From an uncultured Georgenia sp. (GTDB taxonomy: Bacteria; Actinomycetota; Actinomycetes; Actinomycetales; Actinomycetaceae), in the NCBI RefSeq assembly GCF_937958535.1, contig NZ_CALGNQ010000069.1:1-6592 (forward strand): 6,592 nt of DNA, given 5' to 3'. Both the position numbers and the translations under genes were made by a program. This document shows, piece after piece, positions 1 to 5,810 of this stretch. Each line of letters opens with the position of its first letter. The stretch's first letter is position 1. The notes beneath the pieces are model-generated. The model searched no databases. It was not told the origin of the DNA and saw only the letters and a list, made by a program, of their open reading frames with translations.

Positions 1-325
1 GGACCACGGCGTCGCCCATCCCGACGGCGACCTGCGCACCACCACGCTCGCCGAGGTCGCCGGGGTCAGCCCTCGCCAGCTCACCCGGCTGTTCCGGCAG
101 CACCTGCACGGCCCGCCCGCCGCCGCGGTGCGCCGCATCCGGCTCGAGCTCGCCGCCCGCCTCGCCGCCTCCAGCGACCTCACCATGGCCCAGATCGCCC
201 GCCGCTGCGGCTTCGCCTCGGCGGAGAGCCTGCGCCAGGCCTTCGTCGCCCGCTACGGGGTGAGTCCGCGGGTGATGCGGCACACCCACGCCCGCTCGCT
301 CACCGCGGCCGACCCGGTGGCCTGA
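1..325 (+). CDS. AraC-family regulator, GlxA-like, C-terminal part (5' truncated by window edge)
   Basis: Reading from base 2, the frame gives 107 residues ending at TGA 323-325; the start lies outside the window. The visible part is the double helix-turn-helix DNA-binding domain of the AraC/XylS family. The first HTH is at about visible residues 15-36 (LAEVAGVSPRQLTRLFRQHL). A linker helix rich in Arg and Leu follows (VRRIRLELAARL), then the second HTH at about 59-83 (MAQIARRCGFASAESLRQAF), then the conserved Y-G-V-S-P turn. The pattern LAEVAGVSPRQLTRLF is typical of GlxA-type members, whose N-terminal domain is DJ-1/PfpI-like, but that domain is not visible here, so the subgroup is inferred. 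It would act as a cytoplasmic transcription factor. Its target cannot be judged from this window; the secreted CAP gene downstream on the same strand is 140 bases away and need not be linked. The family call is firm; the ligand is unknown. Confidence 0.9.
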   Translation, partial: DHGVAHPDGDLRTTTLAEVAGVSPRQLTRLFRQHLHGPPAAAVRRIRLELAARLAASSDLTMAQIARRCGFASAESLRQAFVARYGVSPRVMRHTHARSLTAADPVA

Positions 326-336
326 GGCCCGCCGTC

Positions 337-363
337 GCGCGGCAGACGCTCGGCCGGCCGCGC
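337..363 (+). terminator. Putative hairpin downstream of the AraC-family gene
   Basis: GCGCGGC (337-343) is exactly complementary to GCCGCGC (357-363), giving a 7-bp all-GC stem with a 13-base loop that starts 12 bases after the regulator stop codon. No T-run follows, so if it ends transcription it is not a classical intrinsic terminator. GC-rich hairpins without a U-tract are often proposed as terminators in actinomycetes, but in DNA this GC-rich such stems also arise by chance. The rest of 326-465 has no TANNNT-like -10 motif, so I could not place a promoter for the next gene. Confidence 0.3.
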
Positions 364-456
364 CGGAAGCTGAGGCGGACCGATGGAGGGATGCCTCACA
401 CCCTCTTCCACCGCCCCGCCCACTTCCCCCACACTCGAAGACGAACGCACCGACTC

Positions 457-461
457 GGAAG
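457..461 (+). promoter_or_regulatory. Likely Shine-Dalgarno for the CAP-domain gene
   Basis: GGAAG sits 4 bases before the ATG at 466. It is modest in strength and a little close, but better placed than the GGAGGG at 385-390, which abuts the alternative in-frame ATG at 391 with no spacer at all and so could not position a ribosome there. This helps choose the 466 start. Confidence 0.45.
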
Positions 462-465
462 CACA

Positions 466-984
466 ATGCTTTTGCAGGTTCGCACCCGCCTCACCGCCCG
501 TCTGGCCCGCACCACCGCCTCCCTCGCCGCTGCCGCTCTGCTCGCCGTCGGCCTCACCGCCGCCCCGGTCTCCGCCGCCGAGACCGCCCCGGCCGCGCAG
601 CAGCAGGTCGAGACCAGCGCCGCCACCTTCGAGGACCGCATCCTCGAGCTGCTCAACGACGACCGTGAGGACAAGGGCCTGCGGCCGCTCGAGCGCCACG
701 ACGGCCTCGACGACGTCGCCCAGGCGTGGTCGGACCGGCAGGCAGACGAGGGGCGGATGTACCACAACCTCGACTTCTTCGACCAGTACCCCGGCAGCCC
801 CACGCTGGGCGGGGAGAACGTCGCCTACGGCTACCCCACGCCCGAGGAGATGTACCAGGGCTGGTACGACTCCCCCGGCCACTACGCCAACATGTTCAAC
901 CCCGACTACACCCACATCGGGATCGGCATCGCCTACGACGACGGCGGCGCCCCCTACGGCACGCAGAACTTCGCGGCCTACTGA
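466..984 (+). CDS. Secreted CAP (SCP/PR-1/YkwD-like) domain protein
   Basis: This 172-residue protein begins with a Sec-type signal peptide: Arg residues at 6, 8, 12 and 15, a hydrophobic core at about 18-33, and a likely cleavage after Ala37 (VSA, then AET). The mature part is essentially one CAP domain from about residue 53. It opens with the helix FEDRILELLNDDREDKGLRPL and carries His100 (MYHN), Glu117 (GGENVA) and His139 (SPGHYANMF), which match the cavity His/Glu/His residues of the family. TQNFAAY closes the fold. An in-frame ATG at 391 would add 25 residues. I reject it because that stretch is rich in codons rare at this GC (CGA three times, AGA, GGA, ACA), has no usable ribosome site and would put a charged leader before the signal peptide. 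CAP proteins are extracellular; the biochemical role of bacterial ones is mostly unsettled, so no enzymatic activity is claimed. There are no linker repeats, wall anchor or second domain. It converges on recQ. Confidence 0.9.
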   Translation: MLLQVRTRLTARLARTTASLAAAALLAVGLTAAPVSAAETAPAAQQQVETSAATFEDRILELLNDDREDKGLRPLERHDGLDDVAQAWSDRQADEGRMYHNLDFFDQYPGSPTLGGENVAYGYPTPEEMYQGWYDSPGHYANMFNPDYTHIGIGIAYDDGGAPYGTQNFAAY

Positions 985-991
985 GCCGCCC

Positions 992-1006
992 GCCCACCTC
1001 GTGGGC
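992..1006 (+). terminator. Short hairpin just after the CAP gene stop
   Basis: GCCCAC (992-997) pairs with GTGGGC (1001-1006) around a 3-base loop, only 7 bases past the TGA at 982-984. A competing pairing uses GAGCC (983-987, overlapping the stop codon) with GGCTC (1004-1008). With the larger hairpin at 1009-1044 it makes a tandem pair between two converging genes. No T-run follows on either strand. Confidence 0.4.
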
Positions 1007-1008
1007 TC

Positions 1009-1044
1009 CGGACGCCCGCGGTGCACCAGCGCCGCGGGCGTCCG
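1009..1044. terminator. Probable bidirectional terminator between CAP gene and recQ
   Basis: A perfect 13-bp inverted repeat, CGGACGCCCGCGG (1009-1021) against CCGCGGGCGTCCG (1032-1044), encloses a 10-base loop. It lies 25 bases after the CAP stop codon and 4 bases beyond the recQ stop (TGA read from 1050 to 1048), so it can form in the 3' end of both convergent transcripts. It is by far the strongest stem I found in the window. There is no T-rich tail in either direction, so it would be a U-less, GC-type terminator or a 3'-end stabilising hairpin. Confidence 0.65.
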
Positions 1045-1047
1045 CCG

Positions 1048-3009
1048 TCACTGGTCCGCGACGACGGCGAGCACGGCCTCGCCGTAGCGCTCGAGCTTGG
1101 CCGCCCCGACGCCGGAGATGCCGCTGAGCTCGGAGCGGTCCTGCGGGCGGGTCTGGGCGATCGCGGCCAGCGTCGCGTCGGTGAAGACGACGTAGGCCGG
1201 CACTCCCTGCTCCTTGGCCACCGTGGAGCGCCAGGCCCGCAGCCGCTGGAACAGCTCCTGCTGCGGCTCGTCGAGGTCGAGCGGGGCCGCCTTGGACTTC
1301 GCCCGCCGCGGCGTGCGCACCCGCTCCGGCTCGCGGCGCAGCCGCACCTGCCGCTCCCCGCGCAGCACCTCGGCCGCGGCGTCGGTGAGCGTGAGCACCC
1401 CGTACTCCCCGGTGACGGCGAGCAGCCCCTGGGCGAGCAGCTGACGCACCACGCCGCGCCACTCCGGCTCGCTCAGCTCGGTGCCGATGCCGAAGGTGGT
1501 CAGCTCGGTGTGCCGGAGCCGCACCGTCCGCTCGGTCTCCTTGCCGAGGAGGATGTCCACGAGGTGCCCCGCGCCGTACCGCTGCCCGCGCTCGCGCTCC
1601 AGCCGCACGATCGTCGACATGAGCTTCTGCGCCGGGACGGTGCCGTCGAAAGCCTCGGGCGGGTTGAGGCAGGTGTCGCAGTTCCCGCAGGGCCCGCTCT
1701 CCTCCCCGAAGTAGCGCAGCAGCTGCTGGCGGCGGCAGTGCACCGTCTCGCACAGCGCGAGCATCGCGTCCAGGTGGAGGGTCTGGGCGCGCTTGCGCTG
1801 CCAGTCCCCCTCGCCGTCGTCGATCATCCGCCGCTGCTGCACCACGTCCTGCAGCCCGTAGGCGAGCCACGCCGTCGAGGGCAGGCCGTCGCGCCCGGCC
1901 CGGCCGGTCTCCTGGTAGTAGCCCTCGATGCTCTTCGGCAGGTCGAGGTGGGCGACGAAGCGCACGTCCGGCTTGTCGATTCCCATCCCGAAGGCGATGG
2001 TCGCGACCATGACCACGCCCTCCTCGCGGAGGAACCGGGCCTGGTGCGCCGCGCGGACCTCGGCGGGCAGCCCGGCGTGGTACGGCAGCGCGGTGACCCC
2101 CTGGGTGGTGAGCCACTCGGCCGTCTTCTCCACCGACGCGCGGGACAGGCAGTAGACGATGCCCGCCTCACCGGGGTGCTCCTCCCGGATGAGGCGGAGC
2201 AGCTGGCGGCGGGGCTCCTGCTTGGGCTCGATGCGGTACTGGATGTTCGGCCGGTCGAAGCTCGAGACGAAGACCTGCGCATCCTCCAGCCGGAGGTTGT
2301 CGATGATCTCCCGGCGGGTCTCCTGGGTGGCCGTGGCGGTGAGCGCGATGCGCGGGACGTCGGGCCAGCGCGCGTGCAGCACCGTCAGGCCCAGGTAGTC
2401 GGGCCGGAAGTCGTGGCCCCACTGCGCCACGCAGTGCGCCTCGTCGATGGCGAAGAGCGAGATGGGCACGTGGTCGAGCAGCTCGGTGGCCACCGGCAGG
2501 CGCTCGGGGGCCAGGTAGAGCAGGTCGAGCTCGCCGTTGAGCAGCCGGCGCTCCACGTCGCGGCGCTCCTCGAAGGACTGCGTGGAGTTGAGGTAGGCGG
2601 CCCGCACCCCGAGCTGCTCCAGCGCGTCGACCTGGTCGTGCATGAGCGCGATGAGCGGGCTGATGACGATGCCGGTGCCCTCCCGGACCAGCGCCGGGAT
2701 CTGGTAGCACAGGCTCTTGCCGCCGCCGGTGGGCATGAGGACGAGGGCGTCCTCACCGCGGGTGACCGTCTCGATGATCTCCGCCTGCTGCCCGCGGAAG
2801 GCGTCGTAGCCCCACACCCGGGTGAGCGCCTCGAGCGGGGAGGAGGCCTGCGACGCCGCGGCACGCGCCGTCCGCAGCGGTGCCACCGCCGCCGCCGGGC
2901 CGGCCGCGAAGGCGGCGCTCACCTCGGGGTCGTGCAGGTCCCACTCGCTCAGCGCCTCCGGCGGCGGCTCGTCCCACCCGGGCTCCGGCCCGTCCCACGT
3001 GTCTGCCAC
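1048..3009 (-). CDS. recQ: ATP-dependent DNA helicase RecQ
   Basis: This 653-residue RecQ has all three standard modules (E. coli RecQ is about 609). The helicase core covers about 60-400: motif 0 (WGYDAFRGQQ, 66-75), Walker A (PTGGGKS, 93-99), DEAH (189-192) followed by the aromatic-rich loop (CVAQWGHDFRPDY), TATAT (224-228), motif V (AFGMGIDKPDVR) and motif VI (QETGRAGRDG, 366-375). The zinc site has Cys425, Cys441, Cys444 and Cys447, then comes the RQC winged helix (about 456-560), a basic linker (QVRLRREPERVRTPRRAKSK) and an HRDC domain (about 580-650). It unwinds DNA 3' to 5' in recombination and fork repair. I place the start at GTG 3009-3007, which gives a 58-residue acidic, Trp/Pro-rich tail before the helicase. 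The open frame runs on to 3183, but those residues look unlike protein and would overlap the upstream gene. A GTG at 3060 is possible. The gene lies 79 bases downstream of the enolase-superfamily gene on the same strand and probably has its own transcript. Confidence 0.95.
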   Translation of the reverse strand: MADTWDGPEPGWDEPPPEALSEWDLHDPEVSAAFAAGPAAAVAPLRTARAAASQASSPLEALTRVWGYDAFRGQQAEIIETVTRGEDALVLMPTGGGKSLCYQIPALVREGTGIVISPLIALMHDQVDALEQLGVRAAYLNSTQSFEERRDVERRLLNGELDLLYLAPERLPVATELLDHVPISLFAIDEAHCVAQWGHDFRPDYLGLTVLHARWPDVPRIALTATATQETRREIIDNLRLEDAQVFVSSFDRPNIQYRIEPKQEPRRQLLRLIREEHPGEAGIVYCLSRASVEKTAEWLTTQGVTALPYHAGLPAEVRAAHQARFLREEGVVMVATIAFGMGIDKPDVRFVAHLDLPKSIEGYYQETGRAGRDGLPSTAWLAYGLQDVVQQRRMIDDGEGDWQRKRAQTLHLDAMLALCETVHCRRQQLLRYFGEESGPCGNCDTCLNPPEAFDGTVPAQKLMSTIVRLERERGQRYGAGHLVDILLGKETERTVRLRHTELTTFGIGTELSEPEWRGVVRQLLAQGLLAVTGEYGVLTLTDAAAEVLRGERQVRLRREPERVRTPRRAKSKAAPLDLDEPQQELFQRLRAWRSTVAKEQGVPAYVVFTDATLAAIAQTRPQDRSELSGISGVGAAKLERYGEAVLAVVADQ

Positions 3010-3015
3010 CCGGCC

Positions 3016-3021
3016 AGGGTA
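3016..3021 (-). promoter_or_regulatory. Possible -10 element for a leaderless recQ transcript
   Basis: Read on the minus strand, TACCCT (3021 down to 3016) fits the actinobacterial -10 consensus TANNNT and ends 6 bases before the GTG at 3009. That spacing would put the transcription start on the first base of the start codon, the usual arrangement for leaderless mRNAs in actinomycetes. No Shine-Dalgarno precedes this GTG, which agrees with leaderless initiation. I found no convincing -35 at 17-18 bases upstream, so the call rests on the -10 and its spacing. Confidence 0.4.
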
Positions 3022-3088
3022 CGACGGCGGGCCGACGCACCCGCGGCCGTCCACCGGCACCGGGCTGCGCCGACCTCCACCGGCGCGC

Positions 3089-4246
3089 TCAGCCGCCGAA
3101 GCCGTCGAGGACGTTGCCCCGCATGACGTCCAGGTCGAAGCGGAGCCCGAGCCCCGGCCCGGCGGGCAGCCGCAGGCGGCCACCGGAGTTGTCGAGCGGC
3201 TCCTGCAGCACCTGGTTGTAGGCCGACAGCTCGTACCGGCTGGTCTCGATGCGGTAGAAGTTCGGCGTCGTGACCATGACGTGGCCGCCCGCGACGAGGT
3301 TGACCGGCCCCGCGGCGTCGTGCGGGCTCACCGGCAGGTAGTAGGCCTCGGCCATCGTCGCGATCTTCTTCAGCTCGCTGATCCCGCCGGCCCACGTGAC
3401 GTCCGGCATGACGAAGTCGGCCAGGCGCCGCTCGAAGACCTCGACGAAGGACCACCGGGTGTGCAGGCGCTCCCCGACGGCGATGGGCACCGTGACCTGG
3501 TCCCGCACCTGCTCCAGGGCCCGGTAGCTCTCCGGCGGGACGGGCTCCTCGAACCAGTCGATGTCGGCGGCGTCCTGGAGCGTGCGGGCCAGGCGCACCG
3601 CGGTGGGGACGTCGAACCGGCCGTGCGCGTCGATGAGCACCTCGACGTCGGGGCCGGCGGTCTCCCGCACGAGGGCGGCCACGCGGGCGGCCGCGCGCTC
3701 GTTCGCCCGGGTGAGCTGCCCGTCGAGGTAGCGGTCGTCGGGCTGGGAGGGACCCGAGCCGCTGGGGAAGGGGTCGAACTTCAGCGCCGTGTGGCCCGAC
3801 TCGACGATCTCGCGCACCTGCCGCACGACGTCCTCCTCCGCCGAGAAGTGCCGCTCGTCGGGGTGGGTGTAGATGAGCAGGTCCTCCCGCACGCGTCCCC
3901 CGAGCAGGTCGTGGACCGGGACGCCGAGCACCTTCCCGCGGATGTCCCACAGCGCGATGTCGATCGCGCTCACCACCTGGCACGCCGCCCCACGGCTGCC
4001 CATGTAGGTGAACGCCCGGAAGACCGTGTGCCAGAGGTCCTCGATGCGGGCCGGGTCCGCCCCGGCGACGAGGTCGTCGACCTGCCGCACCATGTGCGCG
4101 ACCGCGCGGTTCGCGCTGGGGGTGGTCGTGGTGACCTCACCCCACCCGCTCACGCCCTCGTCGGTCCGCACCTCGACGAAGAAGAACTCCCCCCAGTAGG
4201 TCCCGGGCGCGCGCACGAGCCACGGCACGACCTTCGTGATCCTCAC
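3089..4246 (-). CDS. Enolase-superfamily enzyme, mandelate racemase subgroup; sugar-acid dehydratase-like (D-galactonate dehydratase type)
   Basis: This 385-residue protein starts at GTG 4246 behind a strong Shine-Dalgarno. Residues 1-120 form the enolase-type capping domain (ITKVVPWLVR...GVSGWGEV), with SAIDIALWDIRGKVLGVPV leading into the barrel. The three metal-binding acids sit at barrel strand ends: Asp206 (IDAHGRF), Glu233 (WFEEP) and Glu259 (VGERLH). His208 in D-x-H-G-R and His309 in SPHDAAGP match the two catalytic histidines known from D-galactonate dehydratase, and LQE at 347-349 matches the late strand-8 glutamate. At the strand-2 position the motif is K-F-D (156-158), so the second lysine of the racemase/MLE K-x-K motif is Asp. 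These point to Mg-dependent removal of water from an acid sugar giving a 2-keto-3-deoxy acid. The substrate cannot be read off. It follows gntR and two sugar-type permeases, so it probably acts on the imported compound. No kinase or aldolase for a keto-deoxy acid is nearby. It could be a paralogue specific for another aldonate or uronate. Confidence 0.88.
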   Translation of the reverse strand: MRITKVVPWLVRAPGTYWGEFFFVEVRTDEGVSGWGEVTTTTPSANRAVAHMVRQVDDLVAGADPARIEDLWHTVFRAFTYMGSRGAACQVVSAIDIALWDIRGKVLGVPVHDLLGGRVREDLLIYTHPDERHFSAEEDVVRQVREIVESGHTALKFDPFPSGSGPSQPDDRYLDGQLTRANERAAARVAALVRETAGPDVEVLIDAHGRFDVPTAVRLARTLQDAADIDWFEEPVPPESYRALEQVRDQVTVPIAVGERLHTRWSFVEVFERRLADFVMPDVTWAGGISELKKIATMAEAYYLPVSPHDAAGPVNLVAGGHVMVTTPNFYRIETSRYELSAYNQVLQEPLDNSGGRLRLPAGPGLGLRFDLDVMRGNVLDGFGG

Positions 4247-4253
4247 GGTCCCC

Positions 4254-4258
4254 CCTCC
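4254..4258 (-). promoter_or_regulatory. Shine-Dalgarno that fixes the enolase-superfamily start
   Basis: GGAGG (minus strand, 4258 to 4254), followed by further G residues, lies 7 bases before the GTG at 4246. The frame is open far upstream, to 4642, but only into sequence that overlaps gntR and encodes an implausible Arg/Gly/Pro-rich string. The ribosome site and the immediate onset of the conserved capping-domain strand (VRITKVV) settle the start. Confidence 0.85.
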
Positions 4259-4266
4259 ACCGCTCC

Positions 4267-4282
4267 CGTGCTGCGTCGCACG
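4267..4282. repeat. Small inverted repeat in the gntR-dehydratase gap
   Basis: CGTGC (4267-4271) and GCACG (4278-4282) form 5-bp arms around TGCGTC, in the 44-base gap between the gntR stop and the dehydratase start and just upstream of its Shine-Dalgarno. It could be a weak mRNA hairpin or an internal operator half-site pair for the GntR protein. It does not match a FadR-type operator consensus I know, and 5-bp arms are weak evidence. Confidence 0.25.
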
Positions 4283-4290
4283 CGGAAGCG

Positions 4291-4983
4291 CTAGCTGACG
4301 TTCTTGCTGTCCTCCACCGAGCGCTCCCACACGTTGGCGATGTGGGTCGCCATCGCCTCGGCCGCCTCGTCGGCGTCGCCCCGGCGGATCGCGTCGAGGA
4401 TCCGCTGGTGCTCGTGCAGTGTCGGGGCGAAGTCGGTGACCCCGCGCCCCTTGAAGAGCCGGTAGCGCTGCAGCTGGCCCCCCAGGGCGCGGTACGCCCG
4501 GTACAGGTAGGTGTTCCCGGTGTGCTCGGCGATGCGCCGGTGGAACCGTTCGTCGGCCTCCCAGTACTCCCGGAAGTCGGCGAACGACGGTCCGCGCGGG
4601 GCCCGTTCCAGGTCGGCGACGTCGCCCTCGAGCGCCTCGCACAGCTCCGCGGTGGCCGCGGCCGCGGCGAGCCGGGCGTTGGCCGGCTCGATGACACGGC
4701 GTGCCTCCGAGAGCTGGCGCAGGTCCTCCAGGCTCAGCGGCGGCGCGGCCCGGTAGCCCTTGAACGGCAACCGGGTCACCAGGCCGGTGGCCTCCAGCCG
4801 GCCCAGCGCCTCCCGGATCGGGGTCTGCGACACCCCGAGGCTGCGGGCGAGGCCGTCGATGCTGATCGCGGAGTCGGGCTCGATCCGCCCGTCGACGAGG
4901 TCGGCGATGAGCCGGTCGTAGACCTGGTCCGCCAGCGCGCGGCGCGTGAGCAGCTGCGGCGGAGCCGGCCGGTGCGGCGTCAT
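4291..4983 (-). CDS. GntR-family transcriptional regulator, FadR subfamily (FCD domain)
   Basis: This 230-residue protein has the usual FadR-subfamily length. The N-terminal winged HTH spans about 15-80: ADQVYDRLIADLVDGRI, then the recognition region LARSLGVSQTPIREALGRL (45-63), then the wing (GLVTRLPFKGYRAAP). The C-terminal FCD ligand-binding domain spans about 85-220. It keeps the residues that bind a metal in this family: Asp144 and His148 (DERFHRR), His192 (HEHQRILDAI) and His214 (MATHI). FCD regulators bind carboxylates, often sugar acids or keto acids, through this metal, which agrees with the dehydratase-like neighbour. The ATG overlaps the permease stop by 4 bases (ATGA) and an AGGAG lies 10 bases upstream inside the permease gene, so translation is probably coupled. 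The likely role is repression of this operon, relieved by the imported acid or its product; the main operator should be upstream of the window. It ends in TAG. Confidence 0.93.
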   Translation of the reverse strand: MTPHRPAPPQLLTRRALADQVYDRLIADLVDGRIEPDSAISIDGLARSLGVSQTPIREALGRLEATGLVTRLPFKGYRAAPPLSLEDLRQLSEARRVIEPANARLAAAAATAELCEALEGDVADLERAPRGPSFADFREYWEADERFHRRIAEHTGNTYLYRAYRALGGQLQRYRLFKGRGVTDFAPTLHEHQRILDAIRRGDADEAAEAMATHIANVWERSVEDSKNVS

Positions 4984-5810
4984 CCCTTGACCGCTCCTGC
5001 CGTCATCCCGGCGACGACGTACCGCTGGGCGAAGAGGTAGAACGCCACCGCCGGCAGGGTGAACATGAAGGCCACGGCCATGATCGTGGGCAGCGGGGTG
5101 CCCAGCTCACCGATGAACCCGGCCAGCCCCACCGACGCCGGGCGCTTGGCCAGGTCGAAGGTGAAGGTCACCGCGAAGACGTACTCGTTCCACGCGTGGA
5201 AGAACGAGATGACCGCCGCCGCCGAGAGCGACGGCAGGATGAGCGGGAGGTTGATCCTCGTGAGGATCGTCAGTGGGCGACATCCGTCCACTCGTGCCGC
5301 CTCCTCGATCTCCCGCGGTATCCCGTCGATAGCCCCCTTGAGGATAAGCGCACAGATCGGCATCACGAAGGCGGAGTTCGCCAGCACCAGCCCGATCCGG
5401 GAGTTGAGCAGCCCGAAGTCCTGGAAGATCGAGAAGAGCGGGACGACGAGCAGTGCCTCGGGCAGCATCTGGGTCATGAGCAGCCCGAGCGCGACGAGCA
5501 GCCGTCCGCGGAAGGTGAACCGGGACAGCGCGTAGCCCAGCGGCACGGCGAGGAGGACCGCGACGATGGTCGTGCCCGCCGAGATGAGGAAGCTGTTGGT
5601 GAGCCAGGTCGTCGCGGCGTCACCGGACAGCGCCTCGCCGAAGACCCCGATCCGGGACAGGTCGGGGACGAGCCGGACGGAGTCGCCGAACAGCTCACCC
5701 TGCGAGGTGAGCGCGGTGGTGAACATCCAGTAGAGCGGGAACACCGCGATGCCCAGCGCGATGAGCACGCCGAGGATGCGGGCGTTCATCGCGAACCGTG
5801 TCGGCTTCAT
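4980..5810 (-). CDS. ABC transporter permease, MalG/UgpE-like (CUT1 carbohydrate family)
   Basis: This 276-residue inner-membrane protein has about six predicted transmembrane segments: about 11-30, 72-95, 104-128, 138-157, 188-207 and 243-262. The cytoplasmic EAA loop that docks on the ATPase is clear at 169-190 (EEAARVDGCRPLTILTRINL). The ending (GMTAGAVKG) is the classic C-terminus of MalG-type permeases. It pairs with the permease encoded just upstream to form the channel of a sugar importer fed by an extracellular binding protein. GGGAGG at 5823-5818 lies 7 bases before ATG 5810, which supports this start over the internal Met8. The ATG overlaps the preceding stop by one base (TGATG). 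The substrate is not predictable from a permease alone; the downstream dehydratase suggests a sugar or sugar acid. No ATP-binding subunit is encoded in the window, which is common in actinomycetes where one shared MsiK-type ATPase can serve many CUT1 systems. Confidence 0.93.
   Translation of the reverse strand: MKPTRFAMNARILGVLIALGIAVFPLYWMFTTALTSQGELFGDSVRLVPDLSRIGVFGEALSGDAATTWLTNSFLISAGTTIVAVLLAVPLGYALSRFTFRGRLLVALGLLMTQMLPEALLVVPLFSIFQDFGLLNSRIGLVLANSAFVMPICALILKGAIDGIPREIEEAARVDGCRPLTILTRINLPLILPSLSAAAVISFFHAWNEYVFAVTFTFDLAKRPASVGLAGFIGELGTPLPTIMAVAFMFTLPAVAFYLFAQRYVVAGMTAGAVKG

Noticed and set aside
253..1026. A 257-codon minus-strand frame across the CAP gene
   Set aside because: It covers the signal peptide and CAP motifs in antisense; the product is Gly/Val-repetitive and not protein-like.
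1021..3126. A 701-codon open frame on the plus strand across recQ
   Set aside because: It lies antisense to a complete RecQ with every motif intact. Its translation is a low-complexity Leu/Arg/Gly/Val-rich string with no recognisable domain, as expected from high-GC3 mirror frames.
2822..4294. A 490-codon open frame on the plus strand across the dehydratase gene and recQ start
   Set aside because: It is antisense to well-supported genes, is rich in Arg, Gly, Asp and Val without domain structure, and has no ribosome site that I could see.
5253..5268. Near-palindrome GATCCTC-GT-GAGGATC inside the second permease gene
   Set aside because: It encodes the conserved EAA-loop stretch I-L-T-R-I; the symmetry follows from the codons and lies mid-gene, so an operator is unlikely.
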